Source: Pseudoalteromonas shioyasakiensis (lineage in GTDB: Bacteria > Pseudomonadota > Gammaproteobacteria > Enterobacterales > Alteromonadaceae). From it: 64,000 nucleotides of DNA. Position 1 is the first letter of the stretch. Every line of letters begins with the position of its first letter. The notes below the pieces were generated by a model. It was not told where the DNA came from and did no database searches. It saw only the letters and a list, made by a program, of their open reading frames with translations. The position numbers were made by a program, and so were the translations under genes. Location: NCBI RefSeq assembly GCF_024518675.1, contig NZ_JANIGL010000006.1, positions 186,001 through 250,000 on the forward strand. Reading direction: 5' to 3'. Positions 1 to 8,752 of this stretch are shown in pieces.

Positions 1-45
1 GTTCTCAATATGGCAAGTGTTGGGAATCATAGTGGAGATAAGTGG

Positions 46-636
46 ATGAGCAATGCGCCTGTAGACAATGGCCGACGTCGCTTTTTAACCATAGCTACCT
101 CTGTTGTTGGTGGTGTTGGTGCGGCTGGGGCTGCTGTTCCTTTTATTGCGTCTTGGAATCCAAGTGAGCGAGCTAAATCTGCGGGTGCGCCTGTAGAAGT
201 AGATATCAGCAAACTTGAGCCAGGGCAATTAATACGTGTCGAGTGGCGTGGTAAACCTGTATGGGTTGTATCACGGACCCCTAAAATGCTTGAGCAGATG
301 AAAGCTCACGAAGATCAACTTCGTGATCCGCAATCGCAAGAGCCACAACAATTAGAATCGTCAACAAATGACTACCGTTCAATACGTCCAGAGATTTTTG
401 TCGCTGTAGGTATTTGTACTCATTTAGGGTGTTCACCGGGTTTCCTTAATGGCGGCTTTGGCGAAAAAGTAGAAGGCACGGATGATGGTTTCTACTGTCC
501 ATGTCATGGTTCTAAATTCGATATGGCTGGCCGAGTATTCCAAGCGGTACCTGCACCATTAAATTTAGAAATACCACCTTATACTTTTCTTGATGAGACC
601 ACTATTTTAGTGGGCGAAGAAAAAGGGGTAGCCTAA
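46..636 (+). CDS. petA: Ubiquinol-cytochrome c reductase, Rieske iron-sulfur subunit
   Basis: Rieske 2Fe-2S subunit of the cytochrome bc1 complex, passing electrons from ubiquinol to cytochrome c1 at the periplasmic face of the inner membrane. The protein (196 aa) has a twin-arginine-like N-terminus (GRRRFL) followed by one hydrophobic anchor, then both cluster-binding motifs, CTHLGC and CPCHGSKFD, supplying two Cys and two His. An in-frame ATG lies 36 nt upstream, but the ATG at 46 has a GGAG Shine-Dalgarno 8 nt before it and gives the usual family N-terminus. It overlaps petB by one base, so the three pet genes form one operon. The first 45 bases of the window show no other gene. Confidence 0.97.
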   Translation: MSNAPVDNGRRRFLTIATSVVGGVGAAGAAVPFIASWNPSERAKSAGAPVEVDISKLEPGQLIRVEWRGKPVWVVSRTPKMLEQMKAHEDQLRDPQSQEPQQLESSTNDYRSIRPEIFVAVGICTHLGCSPGFLNGGFGEKVEGTDDGFYCPCHGSKFDMAGRVFQAVPAPLNLEIPPYTFLDETTILVGEEKGVA

Positions 637-1901
637 TGTTTGGTAAGATTATTGGTTGGATCGACGACCGTATCCCAATGACTCGTGTTTGGAACATGCA
701 TATTGCACAGTATCCAGCACCTAAAAACTTTAACTTCTGGTACTTCTTTGGCTCACTAGCCATGTTAGTACTAGTTAACCAAATCCTAACGGGCATTTGG
801 TTAACGATGAACTTTGTTCCTTCAGCAGAAGGTGCATTTGCATCTGTTGAATACATCATGCGTGATGTTGAATATGGCTGGTTATTACGTTATTTGCACT
901 CAACGGGTGCTTCTGCGTTTTTCATCGTCGTTTATCTACATATGTTCCGTGGCATGATCTACGGTTCCTATCAAAAACCACGTGAATTACTGTGGTTGTT
1001 TGGTATGTTTATCTTCCTAGCATTAATGGCTGAAGCCTTCATGGGTTACTTATTACCATGGGGTCAAATGTCATTCTGGGGTGCGCAGGTAATCATTTCT
1101 TTATTCGGTGCGATTCCGGTTATTGGTGATGACTTAACACTTTGGATCCGTGGTGACTATGTAATTTCGGGTGCAACGCTTAACCGCTTCTTTGCATTAC
1201 ACGTAATCGCATTACCACTGGTTATTGTTATCTTAGTATTCTTACACATTGTTGCACTTCACGAAGTGGGCTCAAATAACCCTGATGGTGTTGAGATTAA
1301 GCGTAAGAAAGGCTCTGTTGCTGAAGAAGATAAGCCTAAATTTAAATTCCATGAGTATTACACCGACAAGAAAGATATTGTTGATGCGATACCGTTCCAC
1401 CCATACTACACAGTTAAAGATATTATGGGCGTGGTTGGTTTCTTAATCTTGTTCTGCTGGGTTGTGTTCTTTATGCCAGCGATGAATGGTTTCTTCTTAG
1501 AAGCGCCAAACTTTGAAGCGGCAAACCCGTTAAAAACACCTGAGCATATTTTCCCAGTTTGGTATTTTACGCCATTCTATGCAATCTTACGTGCAATCCC
1601 TGATAAGTTAATCGGTGTTGTCGCGATGGGTGCATCTATTGTGGTACTGGCTCTGTTACCTTGGATTGACCGTGGTACAGTTAAATCAGTTCGTTACCGT
1701 TGTGGCTTCCATAAATGGAACATTGCAGGTTTTGTTGTGACTTTCGTACTATTAGGTTGGGTGGGTGCGACTCCTCAAACTGATTTGAAAACGATTATTT
1801 CGCAAATCTGTACTGTGACTTACTTTATGTTCTTCGTACTGTTATTTGTATACAGTAAGAATGAAAAAACTAAGCCATTGCCAGAGAGGTTAACGAAATG
1901 A
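636..1901 (+). CDS. petB: Ubiquinol-cytochrome c reductase, cytochrome b subunit
   Basis: Membrane-embedded cytochrome b of the bc1 complex, carrying two b haems and the quinol oxidation and reduction sites. At 421 aa it is the full bacterial length with multiple hydrophobic helices. Paired haem-ligand histidines are visible in the second helix (RYLHSTGAS, YLHMFRG) and fourth helix (FALHVIALP, FLHIVALHEVG), and the Qo-site signature appears as PEHIFPVWYF (the PEWY equivalent, here PVWY). The start ATG overlaps the petA stop by one base and the end overlaps petC by 4 nt (ATGA), indicating translational coupling. Confidence 0.97.
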   Translation: MFGKIIGWIDDRIPMTRVWNMHIAQYPAPKNFNFWYFFGSLAMLVLVNQILTGIWLTMNFVPSAEGAFASVEYIMRDVEYGWLLRYLHSTGASAFFIVVYLHMFRGMIYGSYQKPRELLWLFGMFIFLALMAEAFMGYLLPWGQMSFWGAQVIISLFGAIPVIGDDLTLWIRGDYVISGATLNRFFALHVIALPLVIVILVFLHIVALHEVGSNNPDGVEIKRKKGSVAEEDKPKFKFHEYYTDKKDIVDAIPFHPYYTVKDIMGVVGFLILFCWVVFFMPAMNGFFLEAPNFEAANPLKTPEHIFPVWYFTPFYAILRAIPDKLIGVVAMGASIVVLALLPWIDRGTVKSVRYRCGFHKWNIAGFVVTFVLLGWVGATPQTDLKTIISQICTVTYFMFFVLLFVYSKNEKTKPLPERLTK

Positions 1902-2641
1902 TGAAAAAGCTAATTATCGGTTTATTTGCTTTATCAATAAACGTATTACCGGCAATGGCGGCGGGTCCGTCAGTTCCATTAATGGAAGCGGGTAATGACC
2001 TAACAGATCAACCTTCATTGCAACGTGGTGCAAAGTTGTTCATGAATTACTGCCTTGGTTGTCACCAAATGCAGTATCAGCGTTATGAACGAACTTTCCG
2101 CGATATCGGTATCCCTACAGAAGTAGGGCAAGAGCAACTTATTTTTGATGGTTCAAAAGTAGGTAGCCACATTACCAACGCAATGGAAAAAGATGATGCT
2201 GCAAAATGGTTTGGTGCGGCTCCGCCGGATCTAACAAATGTTGCGCGTGTGCGTGGCAGTGATTGGATTTACACCTATTTAAAATCATTTTACAAAGATG
2301 AATCTCGCCCATTCGGTGTAAATAATACGTTATTTCCATCGGTAGGTATGCCGCATGTTCTGCAAGAGCTGCAAGGTTTACCTATGCCTATTACTGAAGA
2401 AGTACAAGAGCATGGTCACACAGTGACTAAAGTTGTTGGCACCAAAACAGATGGTACAGGCGAATTAAGTGTAGATGAATATGACCAAGCAGTTCGTGAT
2501 TTAACGAACTTCCTAGAGTACGTAGGTGAACCTACGCGTCTTGAATCGGAAGCGCTGGGTATTAAGGTAATTGGATTTTTAATCATCCTATTTATCTTGT
2601 CATTTATGCTGAAGAAAGAATACTGGAGAGATGTTCATTAA
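1898..2641 (+). CDS. petC: Ubiquinol-cytochrome c reductase, cytochrome c1 subunit
   Basis: Cytochrome c1, the haem c subunit that delivers electrons from the Rieske protein to soluble cytochrome c or a terminal oxidase. The protein (247 aa) has a cleavable signal peptide ending near PAMAAGP, one covalent haem-binding motif CLGCH around residue 52, the axial-Met region late in the protein, and a C-terminal membrane anchor (VIGFLIILFILSFML) before KKEYWRDVH. It starts inside the last codons of petB and ends 26 nt before a strong terminator, so it is the last gene of the pet operon. Confidence 0.97.
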   Translation: MMKKLIIGLFALSINVLPAMAAGPSVPLMEAGNDLTDQPSLQRGAKLFMNYCLGCHQMQYQRYERTFRDIGIPTEVGQEQLIFDGSKVGSHITNAMEKDDAAKWFGAAPPDLTNVARVRGSDWIYTYLKSFYKDESRPFGVNNTLFPSVGMPHVLQELQGLPMPITEEVQEHGHTVTKVVGTKTDGTGELSVDEYDQAVRDLTNFLEYVGEPTRLESEALGIKVIGFLIILFILSFMLKKEYWRDVH

Positions 2642-2667
2642 TTTTGAACATATTTAAAGGTAATTTT

Positions 2668-2702
2668 GCAATAGGGGCTTAAGCCCCTATTGCTGTTTTT
2701 GT
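2668..2702 (+). terminator. Rho-independent terminator of petABC
   Basis: A perfect 13-bp stem (GCAATAGGGGCTT paired with AAGCCCCTATTGC) at 2668-2693 is followed by a T-rich tail. It separates the pet operon from sspA. Confidence 0.85.
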
Positions 2703-2720
2703 TATTTAATGGAGGTAGGC

Positions 2721-3347
2721 ATGGCCGTAGCTGCCAATAAGCGCCCTGTAATGACCCTTTTTTCTGGTGCTAACTGTATGTATAGCCACCAAGTACGCAT
2801 TGTACTTGCTGAAAAAGGCGTAAGTGTAGATATTCATCTGGCTGAAAAGGATAACTTACCAGAAGCACTTCATGAAATTAATCCTTACGGTACAGTGCCA
2901 ACACTGATCGACCGTGAGCTTGGTTTATATCAGGCAAACATCATCATGGAATACCTTGATGAACGTTTTCCTCATCCTCCACTAATGCCTGTTTATCCGG
3001 TAATGCGTGGTCGTAGCCGTTTAATGATGCATCGCATCGATACAGACTGGTATAGTCTAGCTGCTAAAATTTACGCAAACGGTGCTGAATCAGCGCAAGC
3101 ACGTAAAGAACTAACAGAAGCATTACTTGCTGTTTCAGCTATCTTTACTGAAGCGCCATATTTCATGAGCGAAGAATTCAGTTTAGTTGATTGTTACTTA
3201 GCACCACTACTATGGCGCCTACCAGAACTTGGTATTGAGCTAAATGGTGCTGGTTCTAAAGAGATGAAAGAGTACATGATCCGTTTATTTGAACGTGAGT
3301 CTTTCCAAGCATCTCTGACTGAAGCTGAGCGTGAGATCCGTTTGTAA
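2721..3347 (+). CDS. sspA: Stringent starvation protein A
   Basis: Glutathione S-transferase-fold protein that binds RNA polymerase and modulates transcription in stationary phase and acid stress. N-terminal thioredoxin-like domain (MTLFSGANCMYSHQVRIVL) then an alpha-helical GST C-terminal domain; 208 aa, typical for SspA. A longer in-frame start at 2709 exists, but GGAGGT at 2711-2716 sits correctly for the ATG at 2721 (MAVAANKRP), the usual family N-terminus. It overlaps sspB by one base, the conserved sspAB pair. The order petABC-sspAB is standard in many gammaproteobacteria. Confidence 0.95.
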   Translation: MAVAANKRPVMTLFSGANCMYSHQVRIVLAEKGVSVDIHLAEKDNLPEALHEINPYGTVPTLIDRELGLYQANIIMEYLDERFPHPPLMPVYPVMRGRSRLMMHRIDTDWYSLAAKIYANGAESAQARKELTEALLAVSAIFTEAPYFMSEEFSLVDCYLAPLLWRLPELGIELNGAGSKEMKEYMIRLFERESFQASLTEAEREIRL

Positions 3348-3790
3348 TGACGCCTAATCGTCCTTATTTACTTCGCGCATTTTTTGATTGGATTGTCGAT
3401 AATCAGTGCACCCCTCATTTAGTGGTTAATGCTGATTTTCCTGCTGTGCAAATACCAACGCAATTTGTTCAAGATGGTCAAATTGTATTGAATATTAGTC
3501 CTTCAGCCGTCACGCAGTTTTCGATGGATAAACAACAATTAAGTTTTAATGCTCGTTTTGGCGGACAGCCGATGCAAGTATACGTACCATTAGGTGCTGT
3601 ACTTGCTATCTATGCTCGCGAGAATGGAGAAGGCACCGTATTTACTGCAGATGAGTTTTTAGAGGACGAAGACGACTTTGCACCTGAGCTTGAAAGTGTC
3701 GACTTAGAGGAAGAGTTTATCCCTGATGATGAGCCAACCCCGCCTAAGCCTGACAAGAAAAAAGGCTCCCACTTACGAGTTATAAAATAA
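3347..3790 (+). CDS. sspB: ClpXP protease specificity-enhancing factor SspB
   Basis: Adaptor that binds ssrA-tagged peptides and delivers them to the ClpXP protease. The 147-aa protein has the folded substrate-binding domain (residues about 1-110, starting TPNRPYLLRAFFDWIVDN), a long acidic disordered linker (EDEDDF...LEEEFIPDDE) and a short basic/hydrophobic C-terminal tail HLRVIK, the ClpX-docking peptide of the family. The ATG overlaps the sspA stop. A terminator follows 15 nt after the stop. Confidence 0.95.
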   Translation: MTPNRPYLLRAFFDWIVDNQCTPHLVVNADFPAVQIPTQFVQDGQIVLNISPSAVTQFSMDKQQLSFNARFGGQPMQVYVPLGAVLAIYARENGEGTVFTADEFLEDEDDFAPELESVDLEEEFIPDDEPTPPKPDKKKGSHLRVIK

Positions 3791-3805
3791 TTTGTAGTGC
3801 ATGAA

Positions 3806-3831
3806 AAAGACCGCTTTTAGCGGTTTTTTTA
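3806..3831 (+). terminator. Terminator of sspAB
   Basis: Hairpin ACCGC-TTTTA-GCGGT at 3810-3824 followed by eight T; preceded by an A-run so it may act in both directions. The remaining bases to the next gene start at 4037 show no clear further signal. Confidence 0.8.
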
Positions 3832-4036
3832 TGCCCGTAATTTGAGCATTACTGGCAGTTATAAAATCCCTTAAGTGTAGCGTGCAACAGGTTAGATAAA
3901 TTTTGTTACATATTAAAAACCGTTGTTTTAACTGGTCGGTTTATTGTTATCCATAACAAGTTTAATATAGTGGGTGCAAATTGCCTGCAGAATCATACTG
4001 CATGTAATTAAACTCTATCTAACAATCGAGATTCTT

Positions 4037-6109
4037 ATGAACAAAGTAACTTTTAGCGCTATAAGCATTGCACTTGCATTAGGATTGGTTGGCTGCGGTG
4101 ATAAACAACAACAAACAAATACAGCAGAAACCACGGTACAAGCGGCACCTGTTGAGCAATTAAATTCAGGTATTGAGCTTGCCAATATGGATAAATCAGT
4201 GCGTGCTCAAGATGATTTTTATTACCATGTAAATGGTCAGTGGTTAGAAACCACTGAGATCCCAGGTGACAAATCCAACTACGGTTCATTTACCCAGTTA
4301 TACGATGACTCACAAAAGGCAATGAAAGCAGTGCTTGAAAAAGCCGCAGCAAATAAAAATGTTGAACCAGGTTCTGATGAAGCAAAGCTGGCTGCTTTTT
4401 ACAACAGCTATATGGATGAAACTAAACGAGAAGAGCTTGCTGTTAAGCCATTGTCTCCTGTGCTGTCTAGCATCGATGCTGTTCAAGCTAAGCCTGAGCT
4501 CGTGTCATTAATGGCACAACTACGTTTGCAAGGTGGTAGTGTACCATTTGGTTGGTATGTAAATAACGATGCCAAAAACTCAAGTGAATACGCATTATAT
4601 GCTTATCAAGCAGGACTTGGCTTACCGGATCGTGATTATTACCTAAAAGATGACGAAAAGTTTAGCAAAATTCGTGAGCAATACCTCACTTATATTACAC
4701 AAGTACTCGAGCGTGCTAACGTAGAAAACGCGCAGCAAGCTGCCGATAATATTCTTGCCCTAGAGAAAAGCATAGCTCAAGCGCAGTGGAGCCGTGTAGA
4801 AAGACGTGATGCGACGAAAACCTACAATAAAATGACACTAGCAGATGCGAGTAAATTGACTGGTGACTTTGATTTAGTTGAGTACTTTAAAGCCTCAGGA
4901 ATAGACACAAAAGATGTGATTGTTGGTCAACCGAGTTATTTTGAGCAGTTTGCAAATATATACTCTGAAACCGATTTAGCGACTTGGCAACACTATTTAA
5001 AATTTCATTTTGTAAGTAACTACGCAAATTTATTAAATAAAGACTTAGTTGACCTTAACTTCGACTTTTACAGTACTACTTTACGTGGTGTAGAAGAGCA
5101 AGCACCACTATGGAAAAAAACAGTTGATGCATCTAATAGTGTATTAGGTGAGATCTTAGGTAAAGTCTACGTTAAAGGAAACTTCCCACCTGAAGCTAAA
5201 GCGCGCATGGAAGAGCTGGTAGATAACGTTATTCGTGGTTATGCCGTTGCCATAGAAAACCTTGAATGGATGAGCCCTGAAACTAAGCTTGCGGCAAAAG
5301 AAAAGCTTGATAAGTTTACGCCGAAAATTGGTTATCCTGATAAATGGAAAGACTATTCAGAACTTGAAATTAAAGCGGATGATCTTGTCGGTAACTATAT
5401 TCGCCATAGTCAATGGTCGTATGCTGATATGGTTGCAAAATTAGGTAAACCAGTGGATCGCTCTGAGTGGCATATGACACCACAAACTGTAAATGCTTAT
5501 TACAATCCAGTTAATAACGAAATTGTATTTCCTGCTGCGATTTTGCAACCACCATTTTTTAACCTAGAAGCGGATGATGCTGTGAATTATGGCGCAATTG
5601 GCGCTGTGATCGGTCACGAATTAGGCCATGGTTTTGACGATCAGGGAGCTAAATATGATGGTGATGGTAACCTTCGTAATTGGTGGAGCGAATCAGATCT
5701 TAAGCAATTTGAAGAACGAACCGGTCAATTAGTTGCACAGTACGCTGAATACAAGCCCTTTGCAGATGCAAACGTGAATGGCGAGCTAACTCTAGGTGAA
5801 AATATTGGAGACTTAGGAGGCTTAACCGTTGCTTATACTGCGTATCAGTTGTCACTTGGTGACGCAAAAGCGCCTGTGATTGATGGTTACACTGGCGATC
5901 AGCGTTTCTTTATGGGTTGGTCACAAATTTGGCGTCGTAAGTATCGTGATGAAGAATTACGTAATCGCTTAATGACAGACCCACATTCGCCAAGTCATTA
6001 TCGTGTAATTGGTATATTGTCGAATATGCCTGAGTTTTATCAAGCATTTGATGTAAAAGAAGGTGACAAAATGTATATCAAACCAGAAGAACGCGTAAAA
6101 ATTTGGTAA
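4037..6109 (+). CDS. M13 family zinc metallopeptidase (PepO/neprilysin-like), lipoprotein
   Basis: Secreted zinc endopeptidase of the neprilysin (M13) family, expected to degrade oligopeptides in the periplasm. The 690-aa product has a lipoprotein signal peptide with lipobox LVGC near residue 19, the large N-terminal M13 domain from about residue 50, and the catalytic domain with the zinc motif HELGH (in VIGHELGHGFDDQGAKYDG) and the third-ligand motif ENIGDLGG. NAYYNPVNNEIVFPAAILQPP is the family's substrate-binding NAYY region. An in-frame ATG 63 nt upstream would put extra residues before the signal peptide, so 4037 was chosen; its ribosome-binding site is weak. It stands alone with its own terminator. 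Confidence 0.93.
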   Translation: MNKVTFSAISIALALGLVGCGDKQQQTNTAETTVQAAPVEQLNSGIELANMDKSVRAQDDFYYHVNGQWLETTEIPGDKSNYGSFTQLYDDSQKAMKAVLEKAAANKNVEPGSDEAKLAAFYNSYMDETKREELAVKPLSPVLSSIDAVQAKPELVSLMAQLRLQGGSVPFGWYVNNDAKNSSEYALYAYQAGLGLPDRDYYLKDDEKFSKIREQYLTYITQVLERANVENAQQAADNILALEKSIAQAQWSRVERRDATKTYNKMTLADASKLTGDFDLVEYFKASGIDTKDVIVGQPSYFEQFANIYSETDLATWQHYLKFHFVSNYANLLNKDLVDLNFDFYSTTLRGVEEQAPLWKKTVDASNSVLGEILGKVYVKGNFPPEAKARMEELVDNVIRGYAVAIENLEWMSPETKLAAKEKLDKFTPKIGYPDKWKDYSELEIKADDLVGNYIRHSQWSYADMVAKLGKPVDRSEWHMTPQTVNAYYNPVNNEIVFPAAILQPPFFNLEADDAVNYGAIGAVIGHELGHGFDDQGAKYDGDGNLRNWWSESDLKQFEERTGQLVAQYAEYKPFADANVNGELTLGENIGDLGGLTVAYTAYQLSLGDAKAPVIDGYTGDQRFFMGWSQIWRRKYRDEELRNRLMTDPHSPSHYRVIGILSNMPEFYQAFDVKEGDKMYIKPEERVKIW

Positions 6110-6178
6110 GCATTAATCTATATCAAGCATAAATTAATATACTCGATTTTTAATATATGCTTATTTTAGATTAGTTTT

Positions 6179-6211
6179 AAAACGGTGACTTAGTACTAAG
6201 TCACCGTTTTT
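6179..6211 (+). terminator. Terminator after the M13 peptidase
   Basis: Perfect 28-nt palindrome (AACGGTGACTTAGT paired with its complement, 6181-6208) flanked by A and T runs, so possibly bidirectional. Confidence 0.85.
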
Positions 6212-6224
6212 GTTGGAGTAATAC

Positions 6225-6487
6225 ATACCCAAACCACCTCAAGATGCAGAATTCAGCGCTTCACAGGGGCTTAATATCAAGGCGTTACTTTGCAAGAATG
6301 GCAGTCCCTTTTAATAAGTAACAACGATGAGAGTAAGTTCCTGTGAAACGCCCAACGGGTTGGTTTAAAAGCGATTTATACTGCGTTATTGATTTTAACA
6401 ATAGAACCACTATTATTTGCAATCAATGCCTTGTCTAAATCGTTTTTAATTCCAACTGAAACTCGCATCTTGAGGTGGCTTGGGTAT
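6225..6487. mobile_element. MITE-like element with 23-bp terminal inverted repeats
   Basis: A 263-bp non-coding element. The left end (6225-6247, ATACCCAAACCACCTCAAG...) and the right end (6465-6487, ...CTTGAGGTGGCTTGGGTAT) are inverted copies of 23 bp with one mismatch. Inside is a second inverted pair, GCGCTTCACAGG at 6256-6267 and CCTGTGAAACGC at 6340-6351, extending to about 18 bp with three mismatches, so the RNA or DNA could fold as nested hairpins. No ORF of note and no transposase. I see no clear target-site duplication. It fills nearly all of the 451-nt gap between the peptidase and the next gene. Inference: a non-autonomous transposon moved by a transposase elsewhere. Confidence 0.72.
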
Positions 6488-6560
6488 AACTCCCTCACAG
6501 GCTAGAATTGATAGGTAAAACTGGTACAATTATTTACAATAAGGCAATATTAGGTAAGAC

Positions 6561-7442
6561 ATGGCAAGTACAAAACATGCATTAAGTTTAGTGGTTCTTG
6601 CGGGCGGTTTAGGTAGTCGCTTTGGTGGTAATAAGCAAATAGTAGAAATTGCAGGCTTAGGCTGCACGATTATGGAGCTGAGTATTCATGATGCTTACGC
6701 TGCAGGCGTTACGCAAGTTGTGCTTGTGATTAATCAAGCCGTAAGAGCTGAAATTGAAAATACAATCCTACCTCGATTACCACAGCAACTCGAAGTTGTA
6801 TTAGTAGAGCAGCACATTGATTTAGTGCCAAAACAATTTGCTGGGTTAGCTAAGCTGCGTACAAAACCGTGGGGCACTGGCCACGCGTTATTATGTGCAA
6901 AACAATATATTCATAACCCTGCGATTGTGATCACCGCTGATGATTACTATGGTGCAACGTCATTTAAGTTATTGAGTGAGCATTTTAAACAACAACAGAG
7001 TTGGGCCATGGTTGGTTACCCTATTGTTAATACCTTATCTGCTGAGGGAGGTGTGAACCGAGGGGTATGCCAAGTACAAAATGGCAGTTTACAAGGTGTT
7101 GTTGAGTACTTAAATATTAAGTATGAGCAAGGTATATTGAAGGGAGAGAATCCCGAAGGTTGTCCTGAGGAAATCATGGAGGATGCCCTTGGCTCAATGA
7201 GTTTTTGGGGGATCACCCCTGCTTTATTTGCTAGTTTAGAGCATGGCTTTCATGAGTTCTTGCAAAAACATGACAACGATGTCATTAAAGAGTATTATTT
7301 ACCGGATCAGATACAAAAATTAATTTTAACGAGAAGTAAGAAAATCTCTGTATATATAGCACAAGAGCCTTGGTATGGTGTGACATATAAGTCAGAGTTA
7401 CAGGAAGTTGCAGGAAAGTTATATGAGCTACGTCATGGATGA
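6561..7442 (+). CDS. Sugar nucleotidyltransferase family protein
   Basis: Predicted NTP:sugar-1-phosphate nucleotidyltransferase (293 aa). The N-terminal nucleotide-binding signature is VVLAGGLGSRFGGNKQI, followed by family features such as GTGHALLCAK (base and sugar contacts) and the metal-binding ITADDYYG. The neighbouring kinase-like gene overlaps its 3' end and a GH109-type glycosidase follows, so the likely substrate is a hexosamine-1-phosphate made by the kinase, giving an NDP-sugar. The exact sugar and nucleotide cannot be read from sequence. Start ATG at 6561 directly precedes the first beta strand. It begins about 70 nt after a MITE-like element, which may affect its promoter. Confidence 0.82.
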   Translation: MASTKHALSLVVLAGGLGSRFGGNKQIVEIAGLGCTIMELSIHDAYAAGVTQVVLVINQAVRAEIENTILPRLPQQLEVVLVEQHIDLVPKQFAGLAKLRTKPWGTGHALLCAKQYIHNPAIVITADDYYGATSFKLLSEHFKQQQSWAMVGYPIVNTLSAEGGVNRGVCQVQNGSLQGVVEYLNIKYEQGILKGENPEGCPEEIMEDALGSMSFWGITPALFASLEHGFHEFLQKHDNDVIKEYYLPDQIQKLILTRSKKISVYIAQEPWYGVTYKSELQEVAGKLYELRHG

Positions 7443-8565
7443 GTTGTCCCCTATATTGCCTTTTTCTGGGCGTGATAATAGTGAAATAAGTATGAAGTCA
7501 AACCCCGTTGCACTTCATTTGTCCGAGAGCTTTGGCTTAGGCAGTGAACGCATAAGCATGAAACCGATCGGCAATGGTCACATTAATAGTACTATGTTAT
7601 TGACAGCAAATGAGAAATCGTTGGTTGTACAAAAGCTCAATACTGAAGTGTTTCCAGAGCCCGAGATGTTAGTTAAAAATGCTCGCTTAATTGAAACCCA
7701 TTTATCGCAAAAACATCAGCTGGGTGAGTATGATTTAGACATTATTCGTCATGTGCCGACGCAGTCACAGCAGTTTTTAGTTGATTGCGATAATGGTGTG
7801 TGGCGAGCACTCGAATTTATTGGCGGCAGTTATAGTGAAGATGTAGTTAAAAATACTTCACAAGCAGAAATTGCCGCCAATGCATTTGGCCAGTTTGCGG
7901 TAGCATTAGGAGACTTTAATGCCGAGCAGCTTTATCATGTTATCCCTGATTTTCATAACTTGGCAATGCGAGCTCAAACACTTAAAGCTGTTATTGCTAA
8001 AAACCCAGTAGATCGTTTAGCGCGTTGCCAGGCTGAGGTAGATTTTTGTTTATCGCAATTTGGCTTAATTAATGAGCTTAAAGATCTACAGGGAGTTGTG
8101 CCAGTACGACCTTGCCATAATGATACTAAAATCAATAATATGCTTTTTTGTAACAAGTCTCATACGGCAAAAGCAGTGATTGATTTAGATACCTGTATGC
8201 CGGGTTACTGGTTATATGATTTTGGCGACATGGTGCGTACTTTTTGCTCTCCAGAAGAAGAAGATTCAACTAACCTTGAGAATGTAGGTGTTCGTGAAGA
8301 GATTTTTGCGGCGTTAGTTAAAGGTTATGTTGAGCCATTAAAAGACTTAATTACTGAGCAAGAAAAGCAAAGCTTCTGGTTAGGCACAAAAGTCATGACC
8401 TTTATGATCGGGCTACGCTTTTTAACTGATTACCTTGATGGTGATAACTATTTTGCGATAAAACATGCCGAACATAATTTAGAAAGAGCGCAAAACCAAT
8501 TTGCTCTTTATCGCGATATTCTTGCCAAAAAACACACATTAAAAGCCATTTTAAGTGATGTTTAA
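7423..8565 (+). CDS. Phosphotransferase-family anomeric sugar kinase (NahK-like)
   Basis: Aminoglycoside-phosphotransferase-fold kinase resembling N-acetylhexosamine 1-kinases. About 380 aa. It has an N-terminal ATP lobe (IGNGHINSTMLL, VVQKLN with the presumed ATP lysine), the catalytic loop VRPCHNDTKINNMLF (H-x-D-x4-N) and the metal site IDLDTCMPGYWLYDFGD. Start ATG 7423 is preceded by AGGA at suitable spacing and overlaps the nucleotidyltransferase by 20 nt; ATGs at 7435 and 7492 are alternatives, the last closest to the fold boundary. The overlap implies coupled translation, fitting kinase then nucleotidyltransferase action: HexNAc to HexNAc-1-P to NDP-HexNAc. Substrate is inferred. Confidence 0.8.
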   Translation: MSYVMDELSPILPFSGRDNSEISMKSNPVALHLSESFGLGSERISMKPIGNGHINSTMLLTANEKSLVVQKLNTEVFPEPEMLVKNARLIETHLSQKHQLGEYDLDIIRHVPTQSQQFLVDCDNGVWRALEFIGGSYSEDVVKNTSQAEIAANAFGQFAVALGDFNAEQLYHVIPDFHNLAMRAQTLKAVIAKNPVDRLARCQAEVDFCLSQFGLINELKDLQGVVPVRPCHNDTKINNMLFCNKSHTAKAVIDLDTCMPGYWLYDFGDMVRTFCSPEEEDSTNLENVGVREEIFAALVKGYVEPLKDLITEQEKQSFWLGTKVMTFMIGLRFLTDYLDGDNYFAIKHAEHNLERAQNQFALYRDILAKKHTLKAILSDV

Positions 8566-8594
8566 GTTGTTCAGCCACGAATAAAAGAAAATAT

Positions 8595-8630
8595 AGAGGC
8601 TGGTGTAGCTCTGCCTCATTATTTTTTCTT
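8595..8630 (+). terminator. Possible terminator after the kinase gene
   Basis: Short stem GAGGC (8596-8600) with GCCTC (8613-8617), a 12-nt loop, then a T-rich run ATTATTTTTTC. The stem is weak. Confidence 0.35.
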
Positions 8631-8752
8631 GCTAGAATAACCTGTCTTTTTCCATTCATAATTTCGTCTGAACCTTTGCTGATTGAGCTCATTTTCTTTA
8701 CCTTAAACCCTATTTTAGGTAACTTTAAATTAGGTGAATCAAGGATAAAATA

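Noticed and set aside
8402..8692. 96-aa minus-strand ORF overlapping the kinase gene end
   Set aside because: Mostly antisense to a well-supported kinase gene, with low-complexity translation and no family similarity.
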